Source of the DNA: QQUJ01 sp050287605
GTDB taxonomy: Bacteria > Pseudomonadota > Gammaproteobacteria > QQUJ01
NCBI GenBank assembly: GCA_050287605.1
Contig: JBNKCG010000119.1
Location: 1 to 64,000 of the forward strand
Direction of reading: 5' to 3'
DNA: 64,000 bases
A program made the translations under genes and the position numbers. How positions within the stretch are numbered: the stretch's first letter is position 1; every line of letters starts with the position of its first letter. The notes below the pieces were generated by a model. The model saw nothing but the letters and a program-made list of their open reading frames with translations, made no database searches and had not been told where the DNA came from. Shown one piece after another: positions 25,528 to 33,508 of this stretch.

Positions 25528-26202
25528 CTAGGGTGCAACCACGATGCGCACCGGTATCCGAAACGACTCATCGGAACTGACCACCACCGAACCGAGGTAG
25601 ATGTCCGGTGGGGTCTCCGGTACCAGTGCGCCCTGCAGCACGAACTTTTCGAAATCCATGGGGGCAATGCTCTTCTTGGGCGGTTTCACGGTGAACGCAT
25701 CGGGAGGAACCGGATGGCCGGTGGACTCGCCCACCATGCCTTCGAAGGCGACGGTTACCCGCTTGGTTTCGGTCAGCGAATCGTTGTTGATGGAAAACGA
25801 GACTTTGACCACGCCCCCCGGCGCCAACGGCAGCCGATTGGTGATGCAGTACACCGGCATCTCCGGTTCGGGCGCCGGCGGCGGCTCGGTCGGGGCCGCG
25901 TCGGGCGCGGCGCCATCCTGCGCTGTCGGGGGCGGGGAGGCCCCGCCGATGGATATCCCGTCAAAGAGCTTCTGCTGTGCGACGCTGCCGACCCGGTCGA
26001 TGACCGTCAATCCCAGGCTAAGTCCCGCCTCGGCCAGTTCCAGCCCTTTGGAAAAGAGCGACCCGATCTGATCGGCCTTGCCCGAAAACGAAGCCGCCAC
26101 TCCGGGGCCGCGCCCCCCGTCCCCGCTCGCGCGCCCCGTCTGGGAGCGGGTGCCGCCCGCCGTCCCCGTCTCACCGCCGTTCGCCCGTTTCGACTCCGCC
26201 AT
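25528..26202 (-). CDS. Unknown protein with amphipathic helix and C-terminal beta domain
   Basis: 224 residues from the ATG at 26202, which follows GGGAGAG. The N-terminus is Gly/Ser/Thr-rich and looks disordered. Residues about 43-75 form an amphipathic helix containing GLELAEAGLSLGLTVIDRV, similar to that in the protein at 22072-22641. An Ala/Pro/Glu linker leads to a beta-sandwich-like domain of about 110 residues starting at MPVYCITNRLPL. It has a single visible Cys. No signal peptide or known family. Confidence 0.85.
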   Translation of the reverse strand: MAESKRANGGETGTAGGTRSQTGRASGDGGRGPGVAASFSGKADQIGSLFSKGLELAEAGLSLGLTVIDRVGSVAQQKLFDGISIGGASPPPTAQDGAAPDAAPTEPPPAPEPEMPVYCITNRLPLAPGGVVKVSFSINNDSLTETKRVTVAFEGMVGESTGHPVPPDAFTVKPPKKSIAPMDFEKFVLQGALVPETPPDIYLGSVVVSSDESFRIPVRIVVAP

Positions 26203-26222
26203 AGCGCTCTCCCGATCCCGAG

Positions 26223-26483
26223 TTACCTGCAACCGCACGTATCGCAATGACACTCCGGTACGTGGTGGTACCGGTAGTGATGATGAACCTCGCAACATCC
26301 ATGAGCAGCGTGATGCACGTTGACAGCGGACAGACCGCCCCAGGCCAACCCCTCCACGGTGTTGCGTGCGGCAACAACCCCGAACCGCAGTGCGCCGAAC
26401 GCAAGGCCCAGCGCGCCTCCCACCAGCTCACCGAGGGCTGCGCCGCTCTGGTGCGCGAGACACTCCTGACGCGTGTGATTCAT
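26223..26483 (-). CDS. Small protein with a hydrophobic helix and Cys/His tail
   Basis: 86 residues; GGGAGGTGA precedes the ATG. A Gly/Ala/Leu-rich helix at about 14-55 (GAALGELVGGALGLAFGALR) is followed by a tail packed with metal-ligand residues (CCEVHHHYRYHH, CHCDTCGC). The helix is only moderately hydrophobic, with charged residues between, so it may lie on a surface rather than span a membrane. The design resembles the Cys-rich tail of the 22072-22641 protein. Confidence 0.8.
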   Translation of the reverse strand: MNHTRQECLAHQSGAALGELVGGALGLAFGALRFGVVAARNTVEGLAWGGLSAVNVHHAAHGCCEVHHHYRYHHVPECHCDTCGCR

Positions 26484-26488
26484 TCGTT

Positions 26489-27184
26489 TCACCTCCCCTG
26501 TCCGATGCCGCTGACGGCCGGTTGCACCGAGGCAGCGACGGGTTCGTGGGGTCGGTTGTCGCCGACCGCGAAGTGGCTGGGTGCCCCGCCGACCCGCAGT
26601 CCCCAACAGCCGTTCCGATCGTGCACCGCGACGCTGTCTGCGTGCGGTGAGGGGGCGTCGACAACGCGCGTCCTGGTTTCCACACAGCGCTCGGTGCGGA
26701 TGACCGGAATCGCTGGATTGCCCACGGCGGCGATCTCCGCGTAACTGCGCTCATGGGTTTTGACCTGCTCGCGACGGATCCGGTCACGCGGCTTCAACCA
26801 GCTCTGTCCGTGAATGTTGAGGCGCAGGATCTCGATACCGAGGAAACGCGCATGCACGGTGTACTCCGACGGCAGCTGAAAATCCTGATTCAGGCCGATG
26901 GCCAGTGGCGGCATACGCCGCAGGTTGACGTCCATGGCCGGCATGCGACTCATGGCCAGGTTCACCGTCGGCACATGCGTGACGTTGAGCCGCTCCACGT
27001 GCACTGGATCGAGATTGCGCACATGGTCGATGCGCAGCGATTCCACCGAAATGGGATCGATGTGGTTGAGCTCTTTGACGTGAATCGCCGCCGGTGCGAT
27101 CTTTTCAATCTTCTCGATTTTTCGGATCGTGTCGATGGTGACATCGGCGATGTCTTTGACGTGAGTGACGTTGACGTTGCCCAT
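26489..27184 (-). CDS. Unknown protein with short tandem repeats
   Basis: 231 residues; GAGGGAG precedes the ATG. Residues about 20-80 contain three imperfect repeats of about 17 residues with the pattern hydrophobic-Asp-Pro-hydrophobic-x-Val-Glu-x-Leu, seen as HIDPISVESLRI and NLDPVHVERLNV. Regular alternation of Ile/Val/Leu suggests a beta-solenoid or beta-roll. The middle has a Met/Pro/Arg-rich stretch, and the C-terminus is Val/Pro-rich and probably loose. No signal peptide. The gene is separated from its downstream neighbour by only 5 bases. Confidence 0.82.
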   Translation of the reverse strand: MGNVNVTHVKDIADVTIDTIRKIEKIEKIAPAAIHVKELNHIDPISVESLRIDHVRNLDPVHVERLNVTHVPTVNLAMSRMPAMDVNLRRMPPLAIGLNQDFQLPSEYTVHARFLGIEILRLNIHGQSWLKPRDRIRREQVKTHERSYAEIAAVGNPAIPVIRTERCVETRTRVVDAPSPHADSVAVHDRNGCWGLRVGGAPSHFAVGDNRPHEPVAASVQPAVSGIGQGR

Positions 27185-27212
27185 ACGCTTCTCCCTCGGC
27201 GGCGCCGGCGGA

Positions 27213-27929
27213 TCAGATTCCCGGCCAGTTGTAGTTGATGACCAGGATCTTTGCCTCTTCGTAAACCGACGTCTGATGTTTGCTGCGTGCGCGGATCACC
27301 ACCGTTTTGGTGCTGCCCGACCCCGCCACTTCATAGCGGAACTGATGAAACGGTTCGTTGTTGAATTGCAGTACCCCGTTCACCAGCCATTCGATCTCAC
27401 GGGTCGTACTGTTCCACAGCGCAGCGTGAAAAAGCTGCTGGGTGTTGCTTTTGTCGATGTAGGCGTTGTGCTGGCCCTGCGGGTAATAGAGTGTTGCGTG
27501 TTTCGGCCACAGCTGGAGAGTGGTTTCAGCAACGGGTTCGGGCCCGACGCCGACCAGCGTCACCCACGCGTAGGCTTTGCGTAGCGGGTCTTCGCGCGAA
27601 CTCACGACCACGATGTCGGTCGCACCATTGCTCAATGCGCCCTTGACGGGGGCGCGGTAGACGCCGCCTGCATCGATGCTGCCGGCGCCGGGGTTGCCGG
27701 AGAGATCCAGTACCTCCCAGCGCACACCCCGGTTTGAGTTGGTGACGGCCGCTTCGAAGCGTACTTGCGTGGTGGCGGGATTGGCGAACCGCTCGTCACG
27801 GAAATTCACCTCGGCGCGCGGCGGCCAGATCTCCACTTCAACCCGATGACGGCATTCGATGTGGTGGTACACATCGATCACCCGATGTGGACGACCCCGT
27901 TGGGGCGGACCGTGGGGAAACGAACTCAT
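27213..27929 (-). CDS. Unknown protein with two Ig-like beta domains
   Basis: 238 residues. After a short His/Arg-rich start, residues about 40-130 resemble bacterial Ig-like repeats: VRWEVLDLSGN...GSIDAGGVYRAP is the typical end-of-domain pattern. A second beta-rich domain follows (TTLQLWPKHATLYYPQG to the C-terminus). Such domains usually mediate protein-protein contacts on extracellular or structural proteins, but no export signal is visible here. AAAGGCG is a weak ribosome site. Confidence 0.83.
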   Translation of the reverse strand: MSSFPHGPPQRGRPHRVIDVYHHIECRHRVEVEIWPPRAEVNFRDERFANPATTQVRFEAAVTNSNRGVRWEVLDLSGNPGAGSIDAGGVYRAPVKGALSNGATDIVVVSSREDPLRKAYAWVTLVGVGPEPVAETTLQLWPKHATLYYPQGQHNAYIDKSNTQQLFHAALWNSTTREIEWLVNGVLQFNNEPFHQFRYEVAGSGSTKTVVIRARSKHQTSVYEEAKILVINYNWPGI

Positions 27930-27940
27930 GCGCGCCTTTC

Positions 27941-28366
27941 TCAGTCGTCCAGGCAGTCGACGTCGTCGCCCGCGGCCAGTTCGATCGCCGCCTTGGTGAC
28001 GCGACCGGGCATCTTGGCGTCGAAATCGACGGCCATTTTGCAGGCGACCGTCCCGTCGAGCCGGCAGTTCATTCCCTCTTTACCCAGCACGCCGCCCAAT
28101 TTCACGCCAAAGGCCTGTACCTCGGCCTCAATGGGATCGAGGCGAATCCCGAAGGGGCTGATGGACGCGACGGTGACCACTCCGCAGTGGCGGCGCAGAA
28201 ACGGTATCGTCAAGCGGATGGGGATGGCGCTGACCTGAGCGGTGATGGGCTGGCTTTTGAAGCGGAAGCCCGCCTCCCCCTGGACGTCGAACGCCAGCGG
28301 ATCCGAGTGCATGTTGATTTTGAATTCCGGGCACCCCTCGACGACCGCCCGCGATTGAAATTTCAT
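27941..28366 (-). CDS. Unknown beta-rich protein
   Basis: 141 residues; GGAGGAG precedes the ATG, which overlaps the previous stop (ATGA). Alternating hydrophobic residues throughout (FDVQGEAGFRFKSQPITAQV) suggest an all-beta fold. There are five Cys residues spread through the chain and an acidic end (DDVDCLDD). No family recognised. Confidence 0.82.
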   Translation of the reverse strand: MKFQSRAVVEGCPEFKINMHSDPLAFDVQGEAGFRFKSQPITAQVSAIPIRLTIPFLRRHCGVVTVASISPFGIRLDPIEAEVQAFGVKLGGVLGKEGMNCRLDGTVACKMAVDFDAKMPGRVTKAAIELAAGDDVDCLDD

Positions 28367-28584
28367 CGTTTCTCCTCCGGCTCACTCACCCCGCCTTCTT
28401 GCCCCTCCGACATCGCGCTCGCCTGCGGATAGACGCGTTCGGCCAGGTCGCTGCACATGGCATCCACCATCCGGTTGAGATCGTCGAACCCCTTGAGGGC
28501 CTCTGCGATCTCCGTGCAGTTCTCCCCCTCCACCTCGAATGAGACCAAAGGTCCCAGACGTATCTTCAATGTCATATTTGGCAT
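28363..28584 (-). CDS. Small unknown acidic protein
   Basis: 73 residues. A two-strand start (MTLKIRLGPLVSFEVEG) is followed by helices (EIAEALKGFDDLNRMVDAM) and a Glu-rich tail. Translationally coupled to the next gene by an ATGA overlap. No family recognised. Confidence 0.78.
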   Translation of the reverse strand: MPNMTLKIRLGPLVSFEVEGENCTEIAEALKGFDDLNRMVDAMCSDLAERVYPQASAMSEGQEGGVSEPEEKR

Positions 28585-28617
28585 CGTGCCCTCTTCCCCA
28601 AACGGGTTGGTCGTGAT

Positions 28618-29220
28618 CTATCTCTCCGTCGGCGGATCCCTGCCGTCTTGCGTTTGATCCGCTTCGCCACCTTCGCTGATCTGATCGTCCAGTCGACGCA
28701 CCGCGCCGATGATGCCGTCCAGCGACGAGATGACGACATCGACGATCTGCCGTTCCTGATGATCCAGCTCGCGGTAGACGCCCTCCAGACCCGCGCCCAG
28801 ATCTCTGCCCTCCTGGCTCTTGCGGTACTCGCGGCCGCGCTCCATCAGAACCCCGCTAAACTGGTCGACGATGGACAGCAGACCATAGAGCAGGTCGGTG
28901 TGATTGCGCTCTTCGCTGGGCGCCGGTTCCCGCGGTGCCGGCTGACAAACGGTGCAGGCGTACTTGTGCTCCTGCTCGCCGATCTTCCACAAGCCATAGA
29001 GCGCGCTCTTGGAGCTCTCGGGGATGGCCTTGCATCCTCGCTTGTGTAGTTTCCCAAGTGCGGTATCAAATTGGTACGGCGCTTGCGCCGCCTCTTCCCG
29101 GTTGTCGATCTTCAACAACGGTTGATTGCCGCGCAGTCGGTTTGCCCGCTGCAGCTCCTGCAGCTTGAGCGCGAACGCGTCGCCCAACGATGCCGCACCG
29201 GTGGGTGTTTCCCTACTCAT
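28618..29220 (-). CDS. Unknown helical protein with a Cys cluster
   Basis: 200 residues from the ATG at 29220, which overlaps the end of the isoprenoid-synthase-like gene. C63 (HKRGCKAIP) and C89/C92 (YACTVC) with nearby histidines could bind one metal. The C-terminal half is helical, probably coiled-coil (YRELDHQERQIVDVVISSLDGIIGAV). Direct coupling to the synthase suggests a partner or membrane-recruiting role for it (inference). No family recognised. Confidence 0.82.
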   Translation of the reverse strand: MSRETPTGAASLGDAFALKLQELQRANRLRGNQPLLKIDNREEAAQAPYQFDTALGKLHKRGCKAIPESSKSALYGLWKIGEQEHKYACTVCQPAPREPAPSEERNHTDLLYGLLSIVDQFSGVLMERGREYRKSQEGRDLGAGLEGVYRELDHQERQIVDVVISSLDGIIGAVRRLDDQISEGGEADQTQDGRDPPTER

Positions 29221-30139
29221 AGACCGCCCATGCCGTCGCACCGTAACGCTTTTGGCGCGCGTGTTTCTCCAGGCGCGTCAGGTAGTAGCGGGTAAGAAAG
29301 GCGATGAGCAACTCACTGCCCGATCCCTTGGACAACCCGCGCACCAGACGATCGATGGAGGTGGTGAATATTGAACGCAGCGTACGTACCGGGGCCTTGA
29401 CCTGGTTCATGTAGGTGATGCGCTTATCGTGCAGATCGGCGTGGCAGTCGCCGTGATCGTCGATGTGCATAATCAACGCGCCAGCGGTGAATACCGACGC
29501 ACAAAACGAGAGGGGCAGATTGGGAACCAGAAATGCCGACAGCACGAGTATGGCGTGTCCGCTGCGATCGCGTGCAAACCGCTTCAACTGCTGAAGCTGT
29601 CGGCGACGCGAAAGTTGATCGAAGTTAGTGCGGTCGAGGCGCAACTCCACGTCACGTTTTTGCGCTTCGTACAGCCGCAGGATCGCCTGCCGCAAGGTTG
29701 GGTCCAAGACGTCGCGTTCGGCAAACAGCCGGGTCAGGATAATGTAGAACAGTTTCTCGCGGGGCGAGTTGATCTCAAACCAGCCCTTGGTCAACAGCCG
29801 CTCGAACCGCCGCAGGTATTCCCGCGTCGCCTCGACGCCGAAGTCGTCGAGAAAACTGTCCGCCAGAAAACAGCAGCCGCCGAACAGGCTACCGAGACTT
29901 CTGCGCCGTTCATCGTATTCGTAACCGGCGATTTCCGTACAGGCGTGTCCCACCAAGGTCATCTTGGTGCTGAGCTCGATCAGCTTGCGGTATTCGTTGT
30001 TCTGGTTGTTCCGCAACTCCGGGTAGTACTGATCGATCAGGGGATCGAGGGTCGCGGCGGCGGCAGCGCGGTAAACCGGTATCAGCTCGTCAACGCGCTG
30101 CGAACCGATTTCGTTGCTGAAGTGTCCGTCAGCGCGCAC
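29213..30139 (-). CDS. Class I isoprenoid-biosynthesis-fold protein (prenyl/terpene synthase-like)
   Basis: A 308-residue all-helical protein. Two Asp-rich motifs sit where class I synthases bind Mg-diphosphate: D94, D98, D99 in DSFLDDFG, and D227, D228, D231, D235 in IDDHGDCHAD. They differ from the canonical DDxxD, so substrate and activity cannot be assigned; squalene/phytoene-synthase-like, terpene-cyclase-like or non-catalytic roles are all possible. The start is GTG with a weak ribosome site. It is the first gene of the 14-gene run, beside a divergent IPP isomerase gene, which supports a real isoprenoid role. Confidence 0.78.
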   Translation of the reverse strand: MRADGHFSNEIGSQRVDELIPVYRAAAAATLDPLIDQYYPELRNNQNNEYRKLIELSTKMTLVGHACTEIAGYEYDERRRSLGSLFGGCCFLADSFLDDFGVEATREYLRRFERLLTKGWFEINSPREKLFYIILTRLFAERDVLDPTLRQAILRLYEAQKRDVELRLDRTNFDQLSRRRQLQQLKRFARDRSGHAILVLSAFLVPNLPLSFCASVFTAGALIMHIDDHGDCHADLHDKRITYMNQVKAPVRTLRSIFTTSIDRLVRGLSKGSGSELLIAFLTRYYLTRLEKHARQKRYGATAWAVYE

Positions 30140-30508
30140 GGAAATCTACCCGCCTGTCCGTTGCTGTGTCGGGGGAAAAACAGTACAACTGATGTGCCAT
30201 TCGGGCATCCGCTGCCTCCTTATGTTAACCACCTGTTGTTCGCAGCAAGCTAGCATCAATGTCGGCGAGGTTCAAGGAGACGCCCACCCGACAACGCACC
30301 TGAAAAACACATTGGTTACAACGATATTTCTTGTTCATGAAAACGCGCTTCGGATCTTACCGGCCATGAGGCGCAGGCCGGCCCGACTGCTCTTGACGCG
30401 CTTGCCATCTGTCCCGTTGCATCGATACTGTGATCAGACGGGTAGTTACTCTCGCCGTTGCCAATTCCTCTCGGAGTGGAGACGTTGTATGCATAGGAAG
30501 CCTGGGCG
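30140..30508. other. Divergent promoter region of the isoprenoid/structural cluster
   Basis: These 369 bases separate the first minus-strand gene of the run from the isomerase gene. I see no supportable gene and no -24/-12 promoter or FNR-like box. A+T-richer patches (near 30310-30345 and 30225-30260) are the likeliest sites of two divergent sigma-70 promoters. Confidence 0.4.
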
Positions 30509-31549
30509 TTGACATCCGATCCCACCAACCACCGCAAGCTCGAACACATCCGCATCCTCGAAGAGGATGCCGGTTCGGATCGCCGCCAGGGACACTTCGA
30601 GCGCATCAGACTACGCCATCGCGCTCTGCCCGAACTCGCGCTGACCCAGGTGGATCCGCGCTGCGAGTTCATGGGCAAGCCGCTTCGCTTCCCTCTGCTG
30701 ATCTCCTCCATGACCGGTGGCGATCACGAGGTGGTCCGCCGCATCAACCGCAACCTGGCAATCGCCGCAGAAGCCGCTGGCGTGGCCATGGCGGTGGGAT
30801 CGCAACGCGTCATGTTCAGCACGCCCCAGGCGGCGGAGAGTTTCGATCTGCGGCAATGGGCACCGTCGACCCTGCTGATGGCCAACCTCGGAGCCGTTCA
30901 GCTCAACTGCGGTTTCGGCATCGAGCAGTGCAGTGCAGCAGTGCAGCAACTGCGCGCCGACGCCCTCTACCTGCACCTCAATCCCTTGCAGGAAGCCGTT
31001 CAGCCCGAGGGGGATACGGACTTTTCCGGGCTGGCGGCGCGGATTGGCGAGTTGGCGGAGCAACTGGAGGTGCCGATCATCCTCAAAGAGGTGGGTGCGG
31101 GGTTGTCGAAGGAGGACATCGCGCTGGGACTGGACCACGGGGTGCGCTACTTCGACGTGGCCGGCGCCGGCGGTACCTCCTGGAGTCGCATAGAACACCA
31201 CCGCGCACCGCAATCGTCTCAGACCCGCCTGGGATTGCTGTTTCAGGACTGGGGCATCCCCACGCCATTGGCGCTGCGCGAAGCGAGAGCGTACGCGGGC
31301 CGGGCGACGCTGATCGCCAGCGGGGGAATCCGTTCTGGCATCGATATGGTCAAGTCGGTGATCCTCGGCGCCTCGCTTTGCGGGCTGGCCGCGCCGTTTC
31401 TGAAGCCGGCCATGGAATCGCCCGAGGCGGTGGTGGCGGTGATCGAACAACTCAGGCGGGAATTCGTGACCGCGATGTTCTTGCTGGGCGCGGCCAACAT
31501 CGAAGCTCTCTATCTCAACGATGCGCTGCTATTGGAGGATCTGCCCTAG
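30509..31549 (+). CDS. fni: Type 2 isopentenyl-diphosphate isomerase
   Basis: A 346-residue FMN-dependent isomerase interconverting IPP and DMAPP. Family features: RKLEHIRI at the start, SSMTGG (FMN site), AVGSQR, HLNPLQEAVQPEGD with the conserved Gln and Glu, KEVGAGLS, and GGTSW then ASGGIRSG. The start is TTG at 30509; no ATG fits the conserved N-terminus. Divergent from the isoprenoid-synthase-like gene, so it probably feeds that pathway. Confidence 0.92.
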   Translation: MTSDPTNHRKLEHIRILEEDAGSDRRQGHFERIRLRHRALPELALTQVDPRCEFMGKPLRFPLLISSMTGGDHEVVRRINRNLAIAAEAAGVAMAVGSQRVMFSTPQAAESFDLRQWAPSTLLMANLGAVQLNCGFGIEQCSAAVQQLRADALYLHLNPLQEAVQPEGDTDFSGLAARIGELAEQLEVPIILKEVGAGLSKEDIALGLDHGVRYFDVAGAGGTSWSRIEHHRAPQSSQTRLGLLFQDWGIPTPLALREARAYAGRATLIASGGIRSGIDMVKSVILGASLCGLAAPFLKPAMESPEAVVAVIEQLRREFVTAMFLLGAANIEALYLNDALLLEDLP

Positions 31550-31576
31550 AGTGCCTGCGCGACGCGGAACGCGGCG

Positions 31577-32014
31577 TTAGCCGGACGTGTTGTGTTCCAC
31601 CCAGCGCTCGCCCTGCTCCAGATACTCCTTCTTCCAGAACGGCGCGCGGGATTTCAGCTCTTCGATGAGGTAGCGGCAGGCCGCGAAGGCTTCGCCGCGG
31701 TGAGCCGACCAGGCAGCCACCAGCACGATGGGATCGTTGGGGTGCAGCTCACCGACGCGATGGATGACCAGGGTGTCGATGATATTCCAGCGCTCCGACG
31801 CCTCGCGCGAGATCTGCTCCAGGTGTTTGCGCGTCATTTCCGGGTAGTGCTCCAGCGTCATGCGCCGTACAGAGTCGCCCTCGTTGAGATCGCGCATGGT
31901 GCCGATGAACAACGCCGCCGCACCGTAACTGCCGCGGGCGGCCATCATCGCCTCCTGATGCTCGCGTACCGCCTGCAGCGGATCAAAGGGGGTATCGAAA
32001 ATTTCAACCTTCAT
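31577..32014 (-). CDS. moaE: Molybdopterin synthase catalytic subunit
   Basis: 145 residues of the MoaE family, which converts precursor Z to molybdopterin with sulfur from MoaD. Typical segments are GAAALFIGTMRD, the catalytic HRGEAFAACRYLIEELK stretch and the C-terminal Lys pair FWKKE. It lies 12 bases downstream of moaD. Confidence 0.93.
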   Translation of the reverse strand: MKVEIFDTPFDPLQAVREHQEAMMAARGSYGAAALFIGTMRDLNEGDSVRRMTLEHYPEMTRKHLEQISREASERWNIIDTLVIHRVGELHPNDPIVLVAAWSAHRGEAFAACRYLIEELKSRAPFWKKEYLEQGERWVEHNTSG

Positions 32015-32026
32015 GAAACCGCCCGC

Positions 32027-32260
32027 TCAGCCGCCGGTGACCGGCGGAAAGAACGCCACTTCGTCGCCGTCTTTGACCGGGTGGTCCAGTTCGGCGTGCT
32101 CCTGGTTGACCGCCGCCAACAGATTACCGGGCATCGCCTGACCCGGCGTGGCACTGTTCCATACGTCCAGCACCGTGCTCACAGTGGCGGCGTCGACACT
32201 GGCTTCGCCGCGTCCCAGACGTTCGCGCAGGCTGGCAAAATATTTGACTCGAATCGGCAT
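32027..32260 (-). CDS. moaD: Molybdopterin synthase sulfur-carrier subunit
   Basis: 77 residues ending in FFPPVTGG, the diglycine that carries sulfur. The start at 32260 gives the usual IRVKYFASLRERLG; a start 36 bases upstream is also open. It pairs with moaE and is distinct from the carrier in the AOR operon. Confidence 0.9.
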   Translation of the reverse strand: MPIRVKYFASLRERLGRGEASVDAATVSTVLDVWNSATPGQAMPGNLLAAVNQEHAELDHPVKDGDEVAFFPPVTGG

Positions 32261-32318
32261 GGGCAACGTTCCGGAACCATCCCCTGATGGACTCATAGGT
32301 TAGCAACCGCAAACGGCG

Positions 32319-32342
32319 AAGGACAGCCCACGGGCTGTCCTT
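32319..32342. terminator. Terminator-like hairpin after the formate dehydrogenase operon
   Basis: AAGGACAGCC, loop CACG, GGCTGTCCTT: a perfect 10-bp stem between the end of the formate dehydrogenase genes and moaD, both on the minus strand. It lacks a long T-tract but its position fits an operon end. Confidence 0.65.
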
Positions 32343-32375
32343 CAAGGGGAATGGCCAAAAACTAACGGCCCAACG

Positions 32376-33428
32376 CTATACCGGGGCCGGCTTCCCCGAT
32401 GGCGGGCTGTCAGGACTGCTGTCGCGGCTCGCCGTCTCGCCCTGCGTCAGCTCCTGGTACCACAGGTCGTGGTGTTGCTTGGCCCACTCCACGTCCACGT
32501 GTCCCGTCACCATGCCTTCCATGGCCCCCTCGGTACCCAAGGTCGCGATGTAGACATGGCCCAGAAACACTGCCAACAGCGTCAGCGCGAAGAGGGCGTG
32601 AAGGATATTGGTCAGTTGCATGGTGGCGCGGGTCTGATCGAAATTGGGGAAATCGAGTATCAGCCCGGTGATCACGATCCCCATCCCCACCAACACCACC
32701 AGCCAGTACCACAGCTTCTCGCCCGCGTTGAGATACTCCGCAGAGGGATGCGCCTTGGTTAAGATACCGCCGCCCTTGGCCAACCACACGGCGTCTACCT
32801 TGCGAAAGCCGTTGAAGCGCATCCACTTTACGATCATCAGGATCAATCCGGCGGCAAACACCGGACCTCCGTAGTTGTGCAGGGTCTTGGCCAGCGCACC
32901 CCAGGCCGCGAACGCCGCCTTGCCCATCCACGGCAACAGCAGTGCCTTGCCATAGAGCAGAGTCAGCCCGGTCAGCGCCAGAACCACGAACAGGATGGCG
33001 ACAAACCAATGGATGACCCGGTCGGCCGCGGTCCAGCGCTCGACGGTCTTGCCGGAATAGCCGTTGTCCAGGCGGATGCGGCCGCGGGTCAGGAACACGA
33101 TGCCGATGGCTAGCACCGCGGCGCCAAGTACCCAACCGCCGTAGCGGTTGATCGCGCCGTTGCGCGTCTGACGCCACTCTTCGCCACCGTGGTTGATCAG
33201 CATGCCGTGCTCGGCACCCGGGCTGTTGGTGACGCCGGAGTTGCCCTGGCGGACGTCACGCCACAGCGAGGCTCCGGGCACCTGCTCCGAAGACTCGGCG
33301 CGTTTCTGTACGGCCAGCGCCTCTGTCGCTAGGGAAGCGCCGAATACTGCCAGCAGCAGGACCACCAACAACGGTACACCGGTACGCGCGCCGCTGTGCC
33401 TCAAGGGGATGAATAAACGTCGCAGCAT
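32376..33428 (-). CDS. Formate dehydrogenase cytochrome b subunit (gamma)
   Basis: 350 residues from the ATG at 33428 (GAGGAA upstream). A signal-like hydrophobic segment at 10-32 is followed by a periplasmic stretch, a membrane span (GGWVLGAAVLAIGIVFL) and the four-helix cytochrome b core with haem-ligand candidates in RVIHWF, TLHNYGG, NILHALF and LGHVYIATLG. It passes electrons from FdhB to the quinone pool. It is longer than E. coli FdnI because of the N-terminal extension, normal for this branch. Confidence 0.9.
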   Translation of the reverse strand: MLRRLFIPLRHSGARTGVPLLVVLLLAVFGASLATEALAVQKRAESSEQVPGASLWRDVRQGNSGVTNSPGAEHGMLINHGGEEWRQTRNGAINRYGGWVLGAAVLAIGIVFLTRGRIRLDNGYSGKTVERWTAADRVIHWFVAILFVVLALTGLTLLYGKALLLPWMGKAAFAAWGALAKTLHNYGGPVFAAGLILMIVKWMRFNGFRKVDAVWLAKGGGILTKAHPSAEYLNAGEKLWYWLVVLVGMGIVITGLILDFPNFDQTRATMQLTNILHALFALTLLAVFLGHVYIATLGTEGAMEGMVTGHVDVEWAKQHHDLWYQELTQGETASRDSSPDSPPSGKPAPV

Positions 33429-33508
33429 GGCGGGTTCCTCAGCAGAAGGATGGGTATGAAGAGACCGGCGGCAGTGTCCGTGCCGCCGGCCCCTGCCGTC
33501 GGCGAGGT

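Noticed and set aside
24568..26250. 560-codon open frame on the plus strand
   Set aside because: It lies opposite the flavoprotein gene and its neighbour, whose motifs and ribosome sites are clear. It lacks any family feature and is explained by high GC third positions.
22072..30139. Polyhydroxyalkanoate granule or encapsulin cluster
   Set aside because: No PHA synthase, no phasin family signature and no HK97-fold shell protein could be recognised; only the general idea of a coated body is kept.
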